NCBI RefSeq assembly: GCF_001514205.1
Contig: NZ_KQ948770.1
Location: 324,709 to 388,708, forward strand
Source: Streptomyces griseoruber
GTDB lineage: Bacteria; Actinomycetota; Actinomycetes; Streptomycetales; Streptomycetaceae
Direction: 5' to 3'
DNA length: 64,000 bases
Part shown: positions 7,661-15,152 of the stretch, one piece after another
Position numbering within the stretch: the stretch's first letter is position 1
Layout of the letters: each line of letters begins with the position of its first letter
Program-made: the position numbers and the translations under genes
Notes under the pieces: model-generated
Seen by the model: the letters and a program-made list of their open reading frames with translations, nothing else
Told to the model about the DNA's origin: nothing
Database searches by the model: none

Positions 7661-9487
7661 TCAGAAAGCCGCCTCGTCCAGGTCCATCAGGTCCAGCTCG
7701 ACGCCCTCGGCGATCTTGCGGGCCAGGGTGACCCCGGGCAGGACGTTGGCCGCGAAGAACTTCGCCGCGGCGATCTTGCCGGTGTAGAAGGACTTGTCCT
7801 TCGCCGAGGCCGTCTCCAGCTTCTCGGCGGCGATCGCGGCGCCCTTGAGCAGCAGGTAGCCGACGACCACGTCACCGGAGGCGAGCAGCAGGCGGGTGGT
7901 GTTCAGGCCCACCTTGTAGATGTTCTTGACGTCCTGCTCGGTGGCCGCGAGGTCGGTCAGCATCAGGCCGACGATGGCCTCCAGCTCGACGGCGGCCTTG
8001 GCGAGGTGCTCACGGGCACCGGCCAGCTCCTCGCCGCCCGTGCCGAGCGCCAGGAACTTCTTGATGTCCTCGGCGAGCGAGTTCAGCGCGGCGCCCTGGT
8101 TGCGGACGATCTTCCGGAAGAAGTAGTCCTGGCCCTGGATCGCGGTGGTGCCCTCGTACAGGGTGTCGATCTTGGCGTCGCGGATGTACTGCTCGATCGG
8201 GTACTCCTGGAGGAAGCCGGAGCCGCCGAACGTCTGGAGCGACTGGGCGAGCTGCTCGTAGCCCTTCTCGGAGCCGTAGCCCTTGACGATGGGCAGGAGC
8301 AGGTCGTTCAGCGCGTGCTCGGTCCTGGCGTCCTCGCCCGCGGCCTCCTTGACGGCGATCGCGTCCTGGACGGAGGCGGTGTACAGCACCAGCGCCCGCA
8401 TGCCCTCCGCGTACGCCTTCTGCGTGATCAGCGAGCGGCGCACGTCGGGGTGGTGGGTGATGGTGACCTTGGGCGCGCTCTTGTCCATGAAGTTCGCGAG
8501 GTCGGGACCCTGGACGCGCTCCTTGGCGTACTCCAGCGCGTTGAGGTAGCCGGTCGACAGGGTCGAGATGGCCTTCGTGCCGACCATCATCCGGGCGAAC
8601 TCGATGATCCGGAACATCTGGCGGATGCCGTCGTGCTTGTCGCCGATCAGCCAGCCCTTGGCGGGGTGCCGGTCGCCGAAGGTCATCTCGCAGGTGTTGG
8701 AGGCCTTCAGGCCCATCTTGTGCTCGACGTTGGTGGCGTAGACGCCGTTGCGCTCGCCCAGCTCGCCGGTCTCGAAGTCGAAGAGGTACTTCGGGACGAG
8801 GAAGAGGGAGAGCCCCTTGGTGCCGGCTCCGGCGCCCTCGGGGCGCGCCAGCACGTAGTGGAGGATGTTCTCCTCCATGTCGTGCTCACCGGAGGTGATG
8901 AACCGCTTCACGCCCTCGATGTGCCAGGAGCCGTCCTCCTGCTGCACGGCCTTGGTGCGCCCGGCGCCCACGTCCGACCCCGCGTCGGGCTCGGTGAGCA
9001 CCATGGTGGAGCCCCAGGTGCGCTCCACGGCGATCTTGGCGATCTTCTTCTGCTCGTCGTTGCCCTCGTCGTGGAGGATGCCGGCGAACGCCGGGCCGGA
9101 GGAGTACATCCACACGGCCGGGTTCGAGCCGAGGATCAGCTCCGCGTACGACCAGATCAGCGACGGCGGGGCGGTGGTGCCGCCGATCGCCTCGGGCAGG
9201 CCCAGACGCCAGTACTCCGACTCCATGAAGGCCTTGTACGACTTCTTGAAGGACGGCGTGACCGGCGCGGTGTTGGTCTCCGGGTCGAAGACCGGGGGGT
9301 TGCGGTCGGCGTCGGCGAAGGACTCGGCCAGCTCGTTCTCGGCGAGGCGGGTGAGCTCCTCGAGGATGCTCTTCGCGGTCTCGGTGTCCATCTCCTCGAA
9401 CGGGCCGGTGCCGTACAGCTTGTCGCGTCCCAGTACTTCGAAGAGGTTGAACTCGATGTCGCGGAGATTCGACTTGTAGTGCCCCAT
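7661..9487 (-). CDS. Acyl-CoA dehydrogenase
   Basis: A 608-residue flavoprotein that would oxidise acyl-CoA to enoyl-CoA in fatty-acid or branched-acyl degradation. The N-terminal half (MGHYKSNLRDIEFNLFE...) holds the helical domain; the middle beta-domain shows MVLTEPDAGSDVGAGRTKA near residue 165 (flavin/substrate-contact signature) and GVKRFITSGEHD near 200. The C-terminal catalytic domain shows YAEGMRALVLYTA, LQTFGGSGFLQEYPIEQYIRD near 430 and LYEGTTAIQGQDYF near 455, where the glutamate of YEGT is the usual base. The extra C-terminal 130 residues match the long (about 600-residue) bacterial subclass. ATG 9487 has GGAG 8 bases upstream. A long dyad operator candidate lies 55 bp upstream. 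Confidence 0.93.
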   Translation of the reverse strand: MGHYKSNLRDIEFNLFEVLGRDKLYGTGPFEEMDTETAKSILEELTRLAENELAESFADADRNPPVFDPETNTAPVTPSFKKSYKAFMESEYWRLGLPEAIGGTTAPPSLIWSYAELILGSNPAVWMYSSGPAFAGILHDEGNDEQKKIAKIAVERTWGSTMVLTEPDAGSDVGAGRTKAVQQEDGSWHIEGVKRFITSGEHDMEENILHYVLARPEGAGAGTKGLSLFLVPKYLFDFETGELGERNGVYATNVEHKMGLKASNTCEMTFGDRHPAKGWLIGDKHDGIRQMFRIIEFARMMVGTKAISTLSTGYLNALEYAKERVQGPDLANFMDKSAPKVTITHHPDVRRSLITQKAYAEGMRALVLYTASVQDAIAVKEAAGEDARTEHALNDLLLPIVKGYGSEKGYEQLAQSLQTFGGSGFLQEYPIEQYIRDAKIDTLYEGTTAIQGQDYFFRKIVRNQGAALNSLAEDIKKFLALGTGGEELAGAREHLAKAAVELEAIVGLMLTDLAATEQDVKNIYKVGLNTTRLLLASGDVVVGYLLLKGAAIAAEKLETASAKDKSFYTGKIAAAKFFAANVLPGVTLARKIAEGVELDLMDLDEAAF

Positions 9488-9541
9488 GGCGACGGCTCCG
9501 TAGAGAGATCGGCGAGGCACTTGATCCTCGCGCCAGTTCAC

Positions 9542-9580
9542 TTACCAACTAGTAGCACCGATGATGCTACCCGCCGGTAA
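9542..9580. promoter_or_regulatory. Nested dyad, candidate operator for the acyl-CoA dehydrogenase gene
   Basis: Two inverted-repeat pairs share one centre at 9561: TTACC (9542-9546) with GGTAA (9576-9580), and GTAGCA (9552-9557) with TGCTAC (9565-9570). Perfect symmetry in both pairs, 55 bp upstream of the start codon, is what a TetR-type dimer or dimer pair would bind. No regulator gene is adjacent, so the protein is unknown. Confidence 0.55.
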
Positions 9581-9706
9581 TAAGCCGCAACCCCGATCCG
9601 GTCATCTGTGACGGTTCCCACCGAGGGCGCACGCCGCGCCCGGCGCACCCGGACCGCCCCACCCGGACCGCCCCACCGGCCGGGCCGTCTCGGTACGCTT
9701 GCGCCC

Positions 9707-10171
9707 ATGTACGGCTACGAGCAGAACATGGGCGCCCAGCAGCAGTACGCCCCACCGCAGCAGCCGATGGCCGGCGGCTACGGGCAGCAGCCGCCCCTGT
9801 ACCCCGAGCCGTCCCCGCCCTCCCTCGCGGACGCGGTCCGTGCCTTCACCACGGGGCAGATGGCGGCGGAGGACTTCCAGCAGGTCTTCGCGACCTCCAA
9901 GGTCTACTGCCCGCGCGGCGACAACCCCGGCTTCCTCGCCCTGCACAACACCCAGCAGCCGGTGATCCCGATGTTCACCTCGCTGAAGGAGCTGCGCCGG
10001 TACGCGGGCAAGGAGTCCAAGTACTTCGTCATCACCGGCGCCGAGGTCATCGACCTCCTCCCCACCGGCTACGGCTTCGTCGTCGACATGGAGGGCGAGC
10101 ACCGGATGGTGTTCGACGCGAAGGCGGTCGAGCAGATGGTGGAGTTCGCGATGCGCAGGATGTACGGCTAG
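9707..10171 (+). CDS. SseB-domain protein with Gln/Pro-rich N-terminus
   Basis: A 154-residue cytoplasmic protein. Residues 1-40 are low-complexity, rich in Q, P, Y and G (MGAQQQYAPPQQPMAGGYG). Residues about 41-154 form an SseB-like domain: SLADAVRAFTTGQMAAEDFQ, then VIPMFTSLKELRRYAG and VIDLLPTGYGFVVDMEGEH. SseB domains occur widely in actinobacteria; their biochemical role is not established. ATG 9707 has no ribosome-binding site, but TACGCT ends nine bases upstream, the place of a -10 box, so the mRNA may be leaderless. It is divergent from the acyl-CoA dehydrogenase; the 219 bp between them holds the nested dyad. Confidence 0.85.
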   Translation: MYGYEQNMGAQQQYAPPQQPMAGGYGQQPPLYPEPSPPSLADAVRAFTTGQMAAEDFQQVFATSKVYCPRGDNPGFLALHNTQQPVIPMFTSLKELRRYAGKESKYFVITGAEVIDLLPTGYGFVVDMEGEHRMVFDAKAVEQMVEFAMRRMYG

Positions 10172-10324
10172 GAAAACCCGCTCCCCGTTTGTCACAGCCA
10201 TGCCATAAGGTGCCCTCAGGCAGCCGCGCCCCGCGCGCAACCGCTCTTCCGCGGTCGCGTCCGGGTGCCGCGCGGCGCTCTCATCTACCCGGCGAACCCG
10301 GGTTTCCACTGGGGGTTCATCACT

Positions 10325-12286
10325 GTGCGCATGCGCAGCACTTCGGCCGCGACGGCACTCGCGGTCCTCTTCAGCTCGGCGGCGCTGAGCGTCATGGCGG
10401 CGGGGACCGCCTCGGCCGCCGCCACCACCGTCACCAACACCGGCGGTCTGGTCGTGGACGGCGCCCTCCAGCGGGTGTTCGTCGGCGACGCGGCGAACGG
10501 CCGGATCCTCGCCTCCGACTACAACGGCACCCTCGTCGACGTGAACGCCGGCTTCGGCAGCGTCAGCGACCTGGCCCTCTCGGACGACGGCTCCACCCTG
10601 TACGCGGCCCTGCCCAACACGCACCAGATCCTCGCGCTCGACCCGGCCACCCTGGACGTCAAGCAGACGTACACGATCCCCACCGACACCGGCCCGCGCC
10701 ACCTGGCCTTCGCCGGCGGCAAGGCGTGGTTCTCGTACGGCGACCAGTGGGACGGCGACATCGGCTCCGTCGACCCGGCGGTGGACCCGGCGAGCGGCAC
10801 CGACCCGGTGGCGATGGCGCAGTTCCCGACCGAGGGCACCTCGATCGGCATCTGGGGCCAGGCGCTGCTGGACACCGACCCGAACCGGCCGGGCCTGCTG
10901 GCCGTCGGCGAGACCGGCATCTCCACCGACTCCATGGCCGTCGTCGACGTCTCGGGCGCCACCACCAAGGCCACCGCCTGGTACGACGGCGACTACACCC
11001 TGAACAGCGGCATCGGGGACATCGACCTGGTCCCCGGCTCCGACGAGGTGCTGGTCAACGGCACCGACCGGGACGCGTGGGCGGACGGCAAGTTCACCAA
11101 GGCCGGCGCCTACCCCGGCGCGTGGGGCGCCGACGTCGCGCCGAACGGGCTGGTCGCCCAGGTCGCCGCCGGCAAGGTCGCGGTCTACCGGCCGAACGCC
11201 ACGCAGCCGCTGCGCACCTACACCGTCGGCTCGTCCTCCGACTACAACGTCGGCACGGTGCGCTGGGCGCCGGACTCCTCGCGGATCTTCGCGCTCGTCC
11301 CGGGCAGCGGCACCTACACGCTCAGGGCCCTCACCCAGCCGACGCTGAACGTGCCGACGCTCACGGTCAACGCCCCCAGCTCGGCGACCCGCGCCAAGAA
11401 GCTCACCGTCACCGGCAGGATCTCGGCGACGGTCCCGCTGCCCGCGGGCGTCAAGCTCTCCGTCACCCGCACCGACCTCGACAGCCCCAGCGGCAAGGCG
11501 CTCGCCGCCGTCACGGTCAAGGCGGACGGCACGTACTCCTTCACGGACACCCCGCCGGCCGGCGGCACGGTCACCTACAAGGTCACCTACGCGGGCGACG
11601 CCGAGCACATCGCGGTCTCCGCCTCCGACAAGGTCGCGGTGTCCCGCGCCGCGACGAGCCTGAGCCTGAACAACAACGGCAAGCTGTACAACTACGGCGC
11701 CGATGTGAAGTTCACCGCGCACCTCGGCTCGACGTACAAGAACCGCACGGTCGAGATCTGGGCGGACCCCTTCGGCAGCGACAAGCCGAAGAAGCTGATC
11801 AAGAAGGGGAAGGTCAACTCCAGCGGCAACATCGCCGCCTGGGTGGACATGACCCGGGACACCACCGTCACCGCGGTCTTCACGGGCGACTCCCGCTACC
11901 AGCCGAAGACCGTGAAGGCCACGGCCTACGCGCGGGTCAAGGTCTCCACCGCCGTCTCGAAGCACTACAGGACGGCGAAGATCGGCTCGACGTCCTACTA
12001 CTGGTTCCACAAGAACACCGACCCGCTGCTCACCACGACGATGACCTACTACCCGGGCCGTCAGCAGCGCTTCGACCTCCAGGTCTACTACCAGGGTTCG
12101 TGGTACTCGACGGACTCGGAGTGGTTCCCCGTCGGTGCGAACGGGAAGTCGGCCGTCAGCCTCGGGGCGCCCGGTGAGTCGGGCATCCGGGCCCGGATGC
12201 GCTCGGTGTACGTCAACGGCTCGTCCGGCGACAGCGTGAACTCCACGACGTACGGCGCCTGGAAGTACCTGTACTTCAGCAACTGA
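10325..12286 (+). CDS. Secreted beta-propeller / Ig-like surface protein
   Basis: A 653-residue exported protein. A Sec-type signal peptide ends near residue 33 (SAALSVMAAGTASAAATT). Residues about 35-330 are propeller-like repeats with YncE flavour (VFVGDAANGRILASDYNG, VSDLALSDDGSTLYAALPN, QILALDPATLDVKQTYTIP). Residues about 335-460 contain an Ig-like domain (KKLTVTGRISATVPLPAGVKL ... DGTYSFTDTPPAGGTVTYKV). The C-terminal 180 residues form a second beta-rich domain ending WKYLYFSN. No anchor is seen, so it is probably released. GTG 10325 and ATG 10331 both fit upstream G-rich sequence. A similar Ig-type secreted protein lies on the other side of the element at 28017. Ligand unknown. Confidence 0.78.
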   Translation: MRMRSTSAATALAVLFSSAALSVMAAGTASAAATTVTNTGGLVVDGALQRVFVGDAANGRILASDYNGTLVDVNAGFGSVSDLALSDDGSTLYAALPNTHQILALDPATLDVKQTYTIPTDTGPRHLAFAGGKAWFSYGDQWDGDIGSVDPAVDPASGTDPVAMAQFPTEGTSIGIWGQALLDTDPNRPGLLAVGETGISTDSMAVVDVSGATTKATAWYDGDYTLNSGIGDIDLVPGSDEVLVNGTDRDAWADGKFTKAGAYPGAWGADVAPNGLVAQVAAGKVAVYRPNATQPLRTYTVGSSSDYNVGTVRWAPDSSRIFALVPGSGTYTLRALTQPTLNVPTLTVNAPSSATRAKKLTVTGRISATVPLPAGVKLSVTRTDLDSPSGKALAAVTVKADGTYSFTDTPPAGGTVTYKVTYAGDAEHIAVSASDKVAVSRAATSLSLNNNGKLYNYGADVKFTAHLGSTYKNRTVEIWADPFGSDKPKKLIKKGKVNSSGNIAAWVDMTRDTTVTAVFTGDSRYQPKTVKATAYARVKVSTAVSKHYRTAKIGSTSYYWFHKNTDPLLTTTMTYYPGRQQRFDLQVYYQGSWYSTDSEWFPVGANGKSAVSLGAPGESGIRARMRSVYVNGSSGDSVNSTTYGAWKYLYFSN

Positions 12287-12310
12287 TCCCTCGTCCGAGG
12301 GATGACATGG

Positions 12311-12332
12311 CCCGGAGGGAATGTCCTCCGGG
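12311..12332 (+). terminator. Hairpin terminator after the secreted protein gene
   Basis: CCCGGAGG (12311-12318) pairs with CCTCCGGG (12325-12332) across a 6-base loop and is followed by CTTTCGTCGTT. A second short inverted repeat, ATCCCTCG/CGAGGGAT at 12286-12303, precedes it and begins at the stop codon. Confidence 0.7.
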
Positions 12333-12408
12333 CTTTCGTCGTTAGGGCTGGCAGAAAGTTCAATGCTCAACTAAACTGGGACGCACGTCGCCCAAGGAGG
12401 TAGGGACC

Positions 12409-13380
12409 ATGCCTGCAGTGACCGTCGAGAACCCGCTGACGCTGCCGCGTGTCGCCGCGTCGGCCGAGGCCGTGGCGCGTCCCGTGCTGGGTGTCACGAC
12501 CGCGCCGAGCGGTTTCGAAGGTGAGGGTTTCCCCGTTCGCCGGGCGTTCGCGGGGATCCACTACCGCCATCTGGATCCGTTCATCATGATGGATCAGATG
12601 GGTGAGGTGGAGTATCAGCCTGGGGAGCCGAAAGGGACCCCGTGGCACCCGCACCGCGGCTTCGAGACCGTCACCTACATCATCGACGGGATCTTCGACC
12701 ACCAGGACAGCCAGGGCGGCGGCGGCACCATCACCAACGGCGACACCCAGTGGATGACGGCCGGCTCGGGTCTGCTCCACATCGAGGCGCCGCCGGAGTC
12801 GCTGGTCATGTCCGGCGGTCTCTTCCACGGCCTGCAGCTGTGGGTGAACCTGCCGGCCAAGGACAAGATGATGGCGCCGCGCTACCAGGACATCCGCGGC
12901 GGGCACGTACAGCTCCTCACCACCCCCGACGGCGGTGCGCTGCTGCGGGTCATCGCCGGCGAGCTGGACGGGCACGCGGGGCCGGGCATCACCCACACCC
13001 CGATCACCATGGTTCACGCGACCCTCGCGCCCGGCGCGGAGCTCACTCTTCCGTGGCGGGAGGACTTCAACGGCCTGGCGTACGTCCTCGCGGGCAAGGG
13101 CGCGGTGGGCGCGGAGCGCCGTCCGATCCACCTGGGTCAGACCGCGGTCTTCGGCGCGGGCTCCTCGCTGACGGTCCGCGCGGACGAGAAGCAGGATGCA
13201 AACACGCCGGACCTGGAGGTCGTGCTGCTGGGCGGACAGCCGATCCGTGAGCCGATGGCGCACTACGGCCCGTTCGTCATGAACACCAAGGACGAGCTGC
13301 AGCAGGCGTTCGAGGACTTCCAGAAGGGGCGGCTGGGAACGATCCCGGCAGTGCACGGCATGTCTGAGGGCGGACTGTAG
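12409..13380 (+). CDS. Pirin family protein (complete copy at the left end of the element)
   Basis: A 323-residue bicupin of normal pirin length. The N-terminal metal site reads PWHPHRGFETVTYIIDG (residues 79-95), continuing to WMTAGSGLLHIEAPPE; the C-terminal cupin is visible from AELTLPWREDFNGLAYVLAG. Pirins bind one Fe in the N-terminal cupin; roles range from redox sensing to quercetin oxidation. A perfect AAGGAGGT lies 6 bases before the ATG. This is the gene family that houses phiC31 attB. The 3' part (from codon 75) is duplicated at 27114-27872 with roughly 90% base identity. Codons 1-75 contain about 17 A/T-ending codons, the next 40-odd almost none; the change falls on the presumed crossover dinucleotide at 12631-12632. 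The gene appears functional despite the neighbouring integration. Confidence 0.92.
   Translation: MPAVTVENPLTLPRVAASAEAVARPVLGVTTAPSGFEGEGFPVRRAFAGIHYRHLDPFIMMDQMGEVEYQPGEPKGTPWHPHRGFETVTYIIDGIFDHQDSQGGGGTITNGDTQWMTAGSGLLHIEAPPESLVMSGGLFHGLQLWVNLPAKDKMMAPRYQDIRGGHVQLLTTPDGGALLRVIAGELDGHAGPGITHTPITMVHATLAPGAELTLPWREDFNGLAYVLAGKGAVGAERRPIHLGQTAVFGAGSSLTVRADEKQDANTPDLEVVLLGGQPIREPMAHYGPFVMNTKDELQQAFEDFQKGRLGTIPAVHGMSEGGL
12610..12653 (+). other. attB-equivalent segment inside the complete pirin gene, diverged
   Basis: The codons for VEYQPGEPKGTPWHPH occupy the place of phiC31 attB. Compared from memory with the 34-bp S. coelicolor attB read on the pirin strand, about 9 positions differ, most of them synonymous (TAT, CCT, CCG, AAA, GGG, ACC, CCG instead of C/G alternatives). 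The core AA is at 12631-12632. Whether an integrase still recognises it cannot be judged from sequence. Confidence 0.5.
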
Positions 13381-13467
13381 GGCTCACTACGGCCGCATGT
13401 GGACGAGTCCACCCGGAAAGGGGTGAGGCTCGTCCGCGCTCGCAGCCGCCTTCTTGGTCTCCTAGTG

Positions 13468-13518
13468 GGCCAGATCGGTGCCCTGCGGGGATCTTCCCCG
13501 CAGGGCACCGATCTGGCC
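13468..13518. terminator. 23-bp perfect hairpin downstream of the complete pirin gene
   Basis: Arms 13468-13490 and 13496-13518 are perfectly complementary over 23 bp with a 5-base loop (ATCTT). It lies between the ends of two converging genes (pirin, and the unknown gene ending at 13604), as a bidirectional terminator would. The stem is longer than usual. The rest of 13381-13603 shows no gene. Confidence 0.7.
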
Positions 13519-13603
13519 GTTTCCTGATGACTGGCGTGGGGTGTGACGGTCGTAATCGAGTGTCCTGCAGACTGAGTGCGGACTGCCGAGCGCTACTCGT
13601 GGC

Positions 13604-14506
13604 TCAGAAGAGTGGGATGCCGAGGTTTGCCGAAACCAACTGGGCAACCCCTGTCCAGCCAAGGGCGGGCAGGTTGGCCCTGGCGCTCTGAAGCACCCTC
13701 TCCGCGAGCTGGCGAACCCGACCGGACTCAGGTGCGGCTATGGCGAGCTCCGTCTGCAGAGCCTCCACGTCGGCGACGACCATGGCTCGGACCTCCTCTG
13801 GCACGTCCGCTGACTGCGCGGCGGCCAGAACCTCGCGCGCGAACTGCGTGAGCTGCTGGGGGTCGTAGCCGAAGGTGTTGTTCTGGGTGTTGTCCTGTCC
13901 CATCTGGGGCGCGCCCCCGTTAACGGTGATGTTCCACTCGTTGTGGATCCTGGGCTGTCGCTGATCGTTCAAGAAGTTCCTCACAGAGATGGGATCTTTG
14001 AACCCGCACTCGATGCCGAGGGTGGTCAGGGTGACGGCACGAACCGTTTGAGGCGACCGGGAATCAACCGTCACGATCCCGTTCGCCTCTAGGTATTCGA
14101 CGGCCCGGAAGACTTCGGCAACCTCCAGAATTTCGTCCAGAACGGCCGTGCGCATGGAGCACAGGAAGTCGATCAACTCCAGTCGGGTCGTCGGGTAGGT
14201 CTCCATGGCGGCTGCTACAAGCCCGTTGATGGCATGGTCGAGCCTTATGCGGGGGTTATCCCGGTCTGCAATGAGCCGCTCAGCTTCAGCTACTCCGTGT
14301 GCGGTGAGCGAGCAGGCCGTTCCAGAGGCACAGAGCTCGGTGTTGTGCACCATGCCCGCGCCCCTGAGGTAGTCGATGAGGGCGACCAAGCCGTCATCGC
14401 CGGGCGGATACCAGAAAGGCTCCGCGTCCACCAAGGCTTGGGTGTCGCCGTTGGACTCCCCGCGCAGCCAGACCAGGAGCAGGTCCGCCTCTCTCTCGAT
14501 CGTCAC
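13604..14506 (-). CDS. Protein of unknown function with winged-helix-like front and polar N/Q linker
   Basis: A 300-residue cytoplasmic protein not assigned to a family. Residues 1-190 are helical; several segments (ALIDYLRGAGMVHNTELCAS..GTACSLTAHGVAEAERLIAD; EVFRAVEYLEANGIVTVDS) look like winged-helix units with a wing before 'LT..G'. A polar hinge WNITVNGGAPQMGQDNTQNN at about 203-222 leads to a helical domain (TQFAREVLAAAQSADVPEEV) ending in the hydrophobic tail WTGVAQLVSANLGIPLF. Q/N-rich hinges of this kind occur in several defence-associated proteins, which is only a resemblance. GTG 14506 has no ribosome-binding site; TACTAG 10 bases upstream may be a -10 box for a leaderless mRNA. It lies at the cargo end of the element and faces the pirin gene. 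Confidence 0.6.
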   Translation of the reverse strand: MTIEREADLLLVWLRGESNGDTQALVDAEPFWYPPGDDGLVALIDYLRGAGMVHNTELCASGTACSLTAHGVAEAERLIADRDNPRIRLDHAINGLVAAAMETYPTTRLELIDFLCSMRTAVLDEILEVAEVFRAVEYLEANGIVTVDSRSPQTVRAVTLTTLGIECGFKDPISVRNFLNDQRQPRIHNEWNITVNGGAPQMGQDNTQNNTFGYDPQQLTQFAREVLAAAQSADVPEEVRAMVVADVEALQTELAIAAPESGRVRQLAERVLQSARANLPALGWTGVAQLVSANLGIPLF

Positions 14507-14615
14507 GGAAGGATGCTAGTACGAGGGTTGACGTTTCGGACCGTCGATGATCACGCGGTCGACTCGGTTGCCGAGCGCGGATGGCGAAGGGCCCACTCAA
14601 ACCGTATTTGTCGCT

Positions 14616-15116
14616 CTAACTCCAGCCGTCGAGTGAGACCTGCGGGCCTCCTGCGAGGTACTGATGGAGGGCACTGGCTGTGGTGTCCACGAATTCGTCG
14701 GGGATGGCGTCGGCGTCGACCCAGCGGACCTGGGCGTGTTTGCGTGGCTCGCGGTTTTCGGGTTCGCCGGTCCATTCGTGGGCAGCGAAGACGACGGTGA
14801 GGAAGCCGTTGGGGGCCTCCACACCCCAAGCGCCATGGATGATGTGGGCGACCTGCAGGGACTCTGGCTTCACGGTCAGGCCGGTCTCCTCGTACAGCTC
14901 CCGCACGGCCGTTTCCGTGATCGGCTCGCCGGGTTCGCTCTTGCCGACAGGGAGGTCCCACATGCCCTGGGCGAACTTGGCGTTCTGGCTGCGCTGGAGG
15001 AGGACGACGCGGTTGGTGGCCTTGTCGTGGACGATGACGGCGGCGACCAGGAGGGTCATGGATTCGAGGGCGGGCGGGAGGGCTTTGGGCTGGTCGTCGG
15101 TTGTCCGCTGAGCCAC
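14616..15116 (-). CDS. Nudix hydrolase
   Basis: A 166-residue single-domain enzyme. The complete Nudix box (Gx5Ex7REUxEExGU) is present at residues 58-80: GKSEPGE, a seven-residue spacer, then RELYEETGL, with the Glu pair that binds Mg. The preceding strand VVLLQRSQNAKFAQGMWDLP and following HIIHGAWGVEAPNGFLTVVF are typical. Such enzymes cleave nucleoside diphosphates linked to another moiety; the substrate cannot be read from the box, although the QRS..K..QGMWDLPVGK form is like 8-oxo-dGTP/NTP-type members. GTG 15116 has AAGGGA about 9 bases upstream. It follows the XRE gene by 36 bp on the same strand and is probably co-transcribed as element cargo. Confidence 0.88.
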   Translation of the reverse strand: MAQRTTDDQPKALPPALESMTLLVAAVIVHDKATNRVVLLQRSQNAKFAQGMWDLPVGKSEPGEPITETAVRELYEETGLTVKPESLQVAHIIHGAWGVEAPNGFLTVVFAAHEWTGEPENREPRKHAQVRWVDADAIPDEFVDTTASALHQYLAGGPQVSLDGWS

Positions 15117-15152
15117 GGCTGGTGTCCCTTCGTCGGCCGGTTGGTGGGCAGC

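Noticed and set aside
6613..9580. Long plus-strand open frames through the tandem repeat (collagen-like GWGGPDPPG repeats) and across the acyl-CoA dehydrogenase gene
   Set aside because: They have no ribosome-binding site, are open only because of repeat length and GC bias, and run antisense to clear genes. The repeat is treated as non-coding.
13625..13650. CCAACTGGG-like sequence as the missing left P' attachment arm
   Set aside because: It is in the wrong orientation, lies inside the 13604-14506 coding region and has no core dinucleotide at the right distance.
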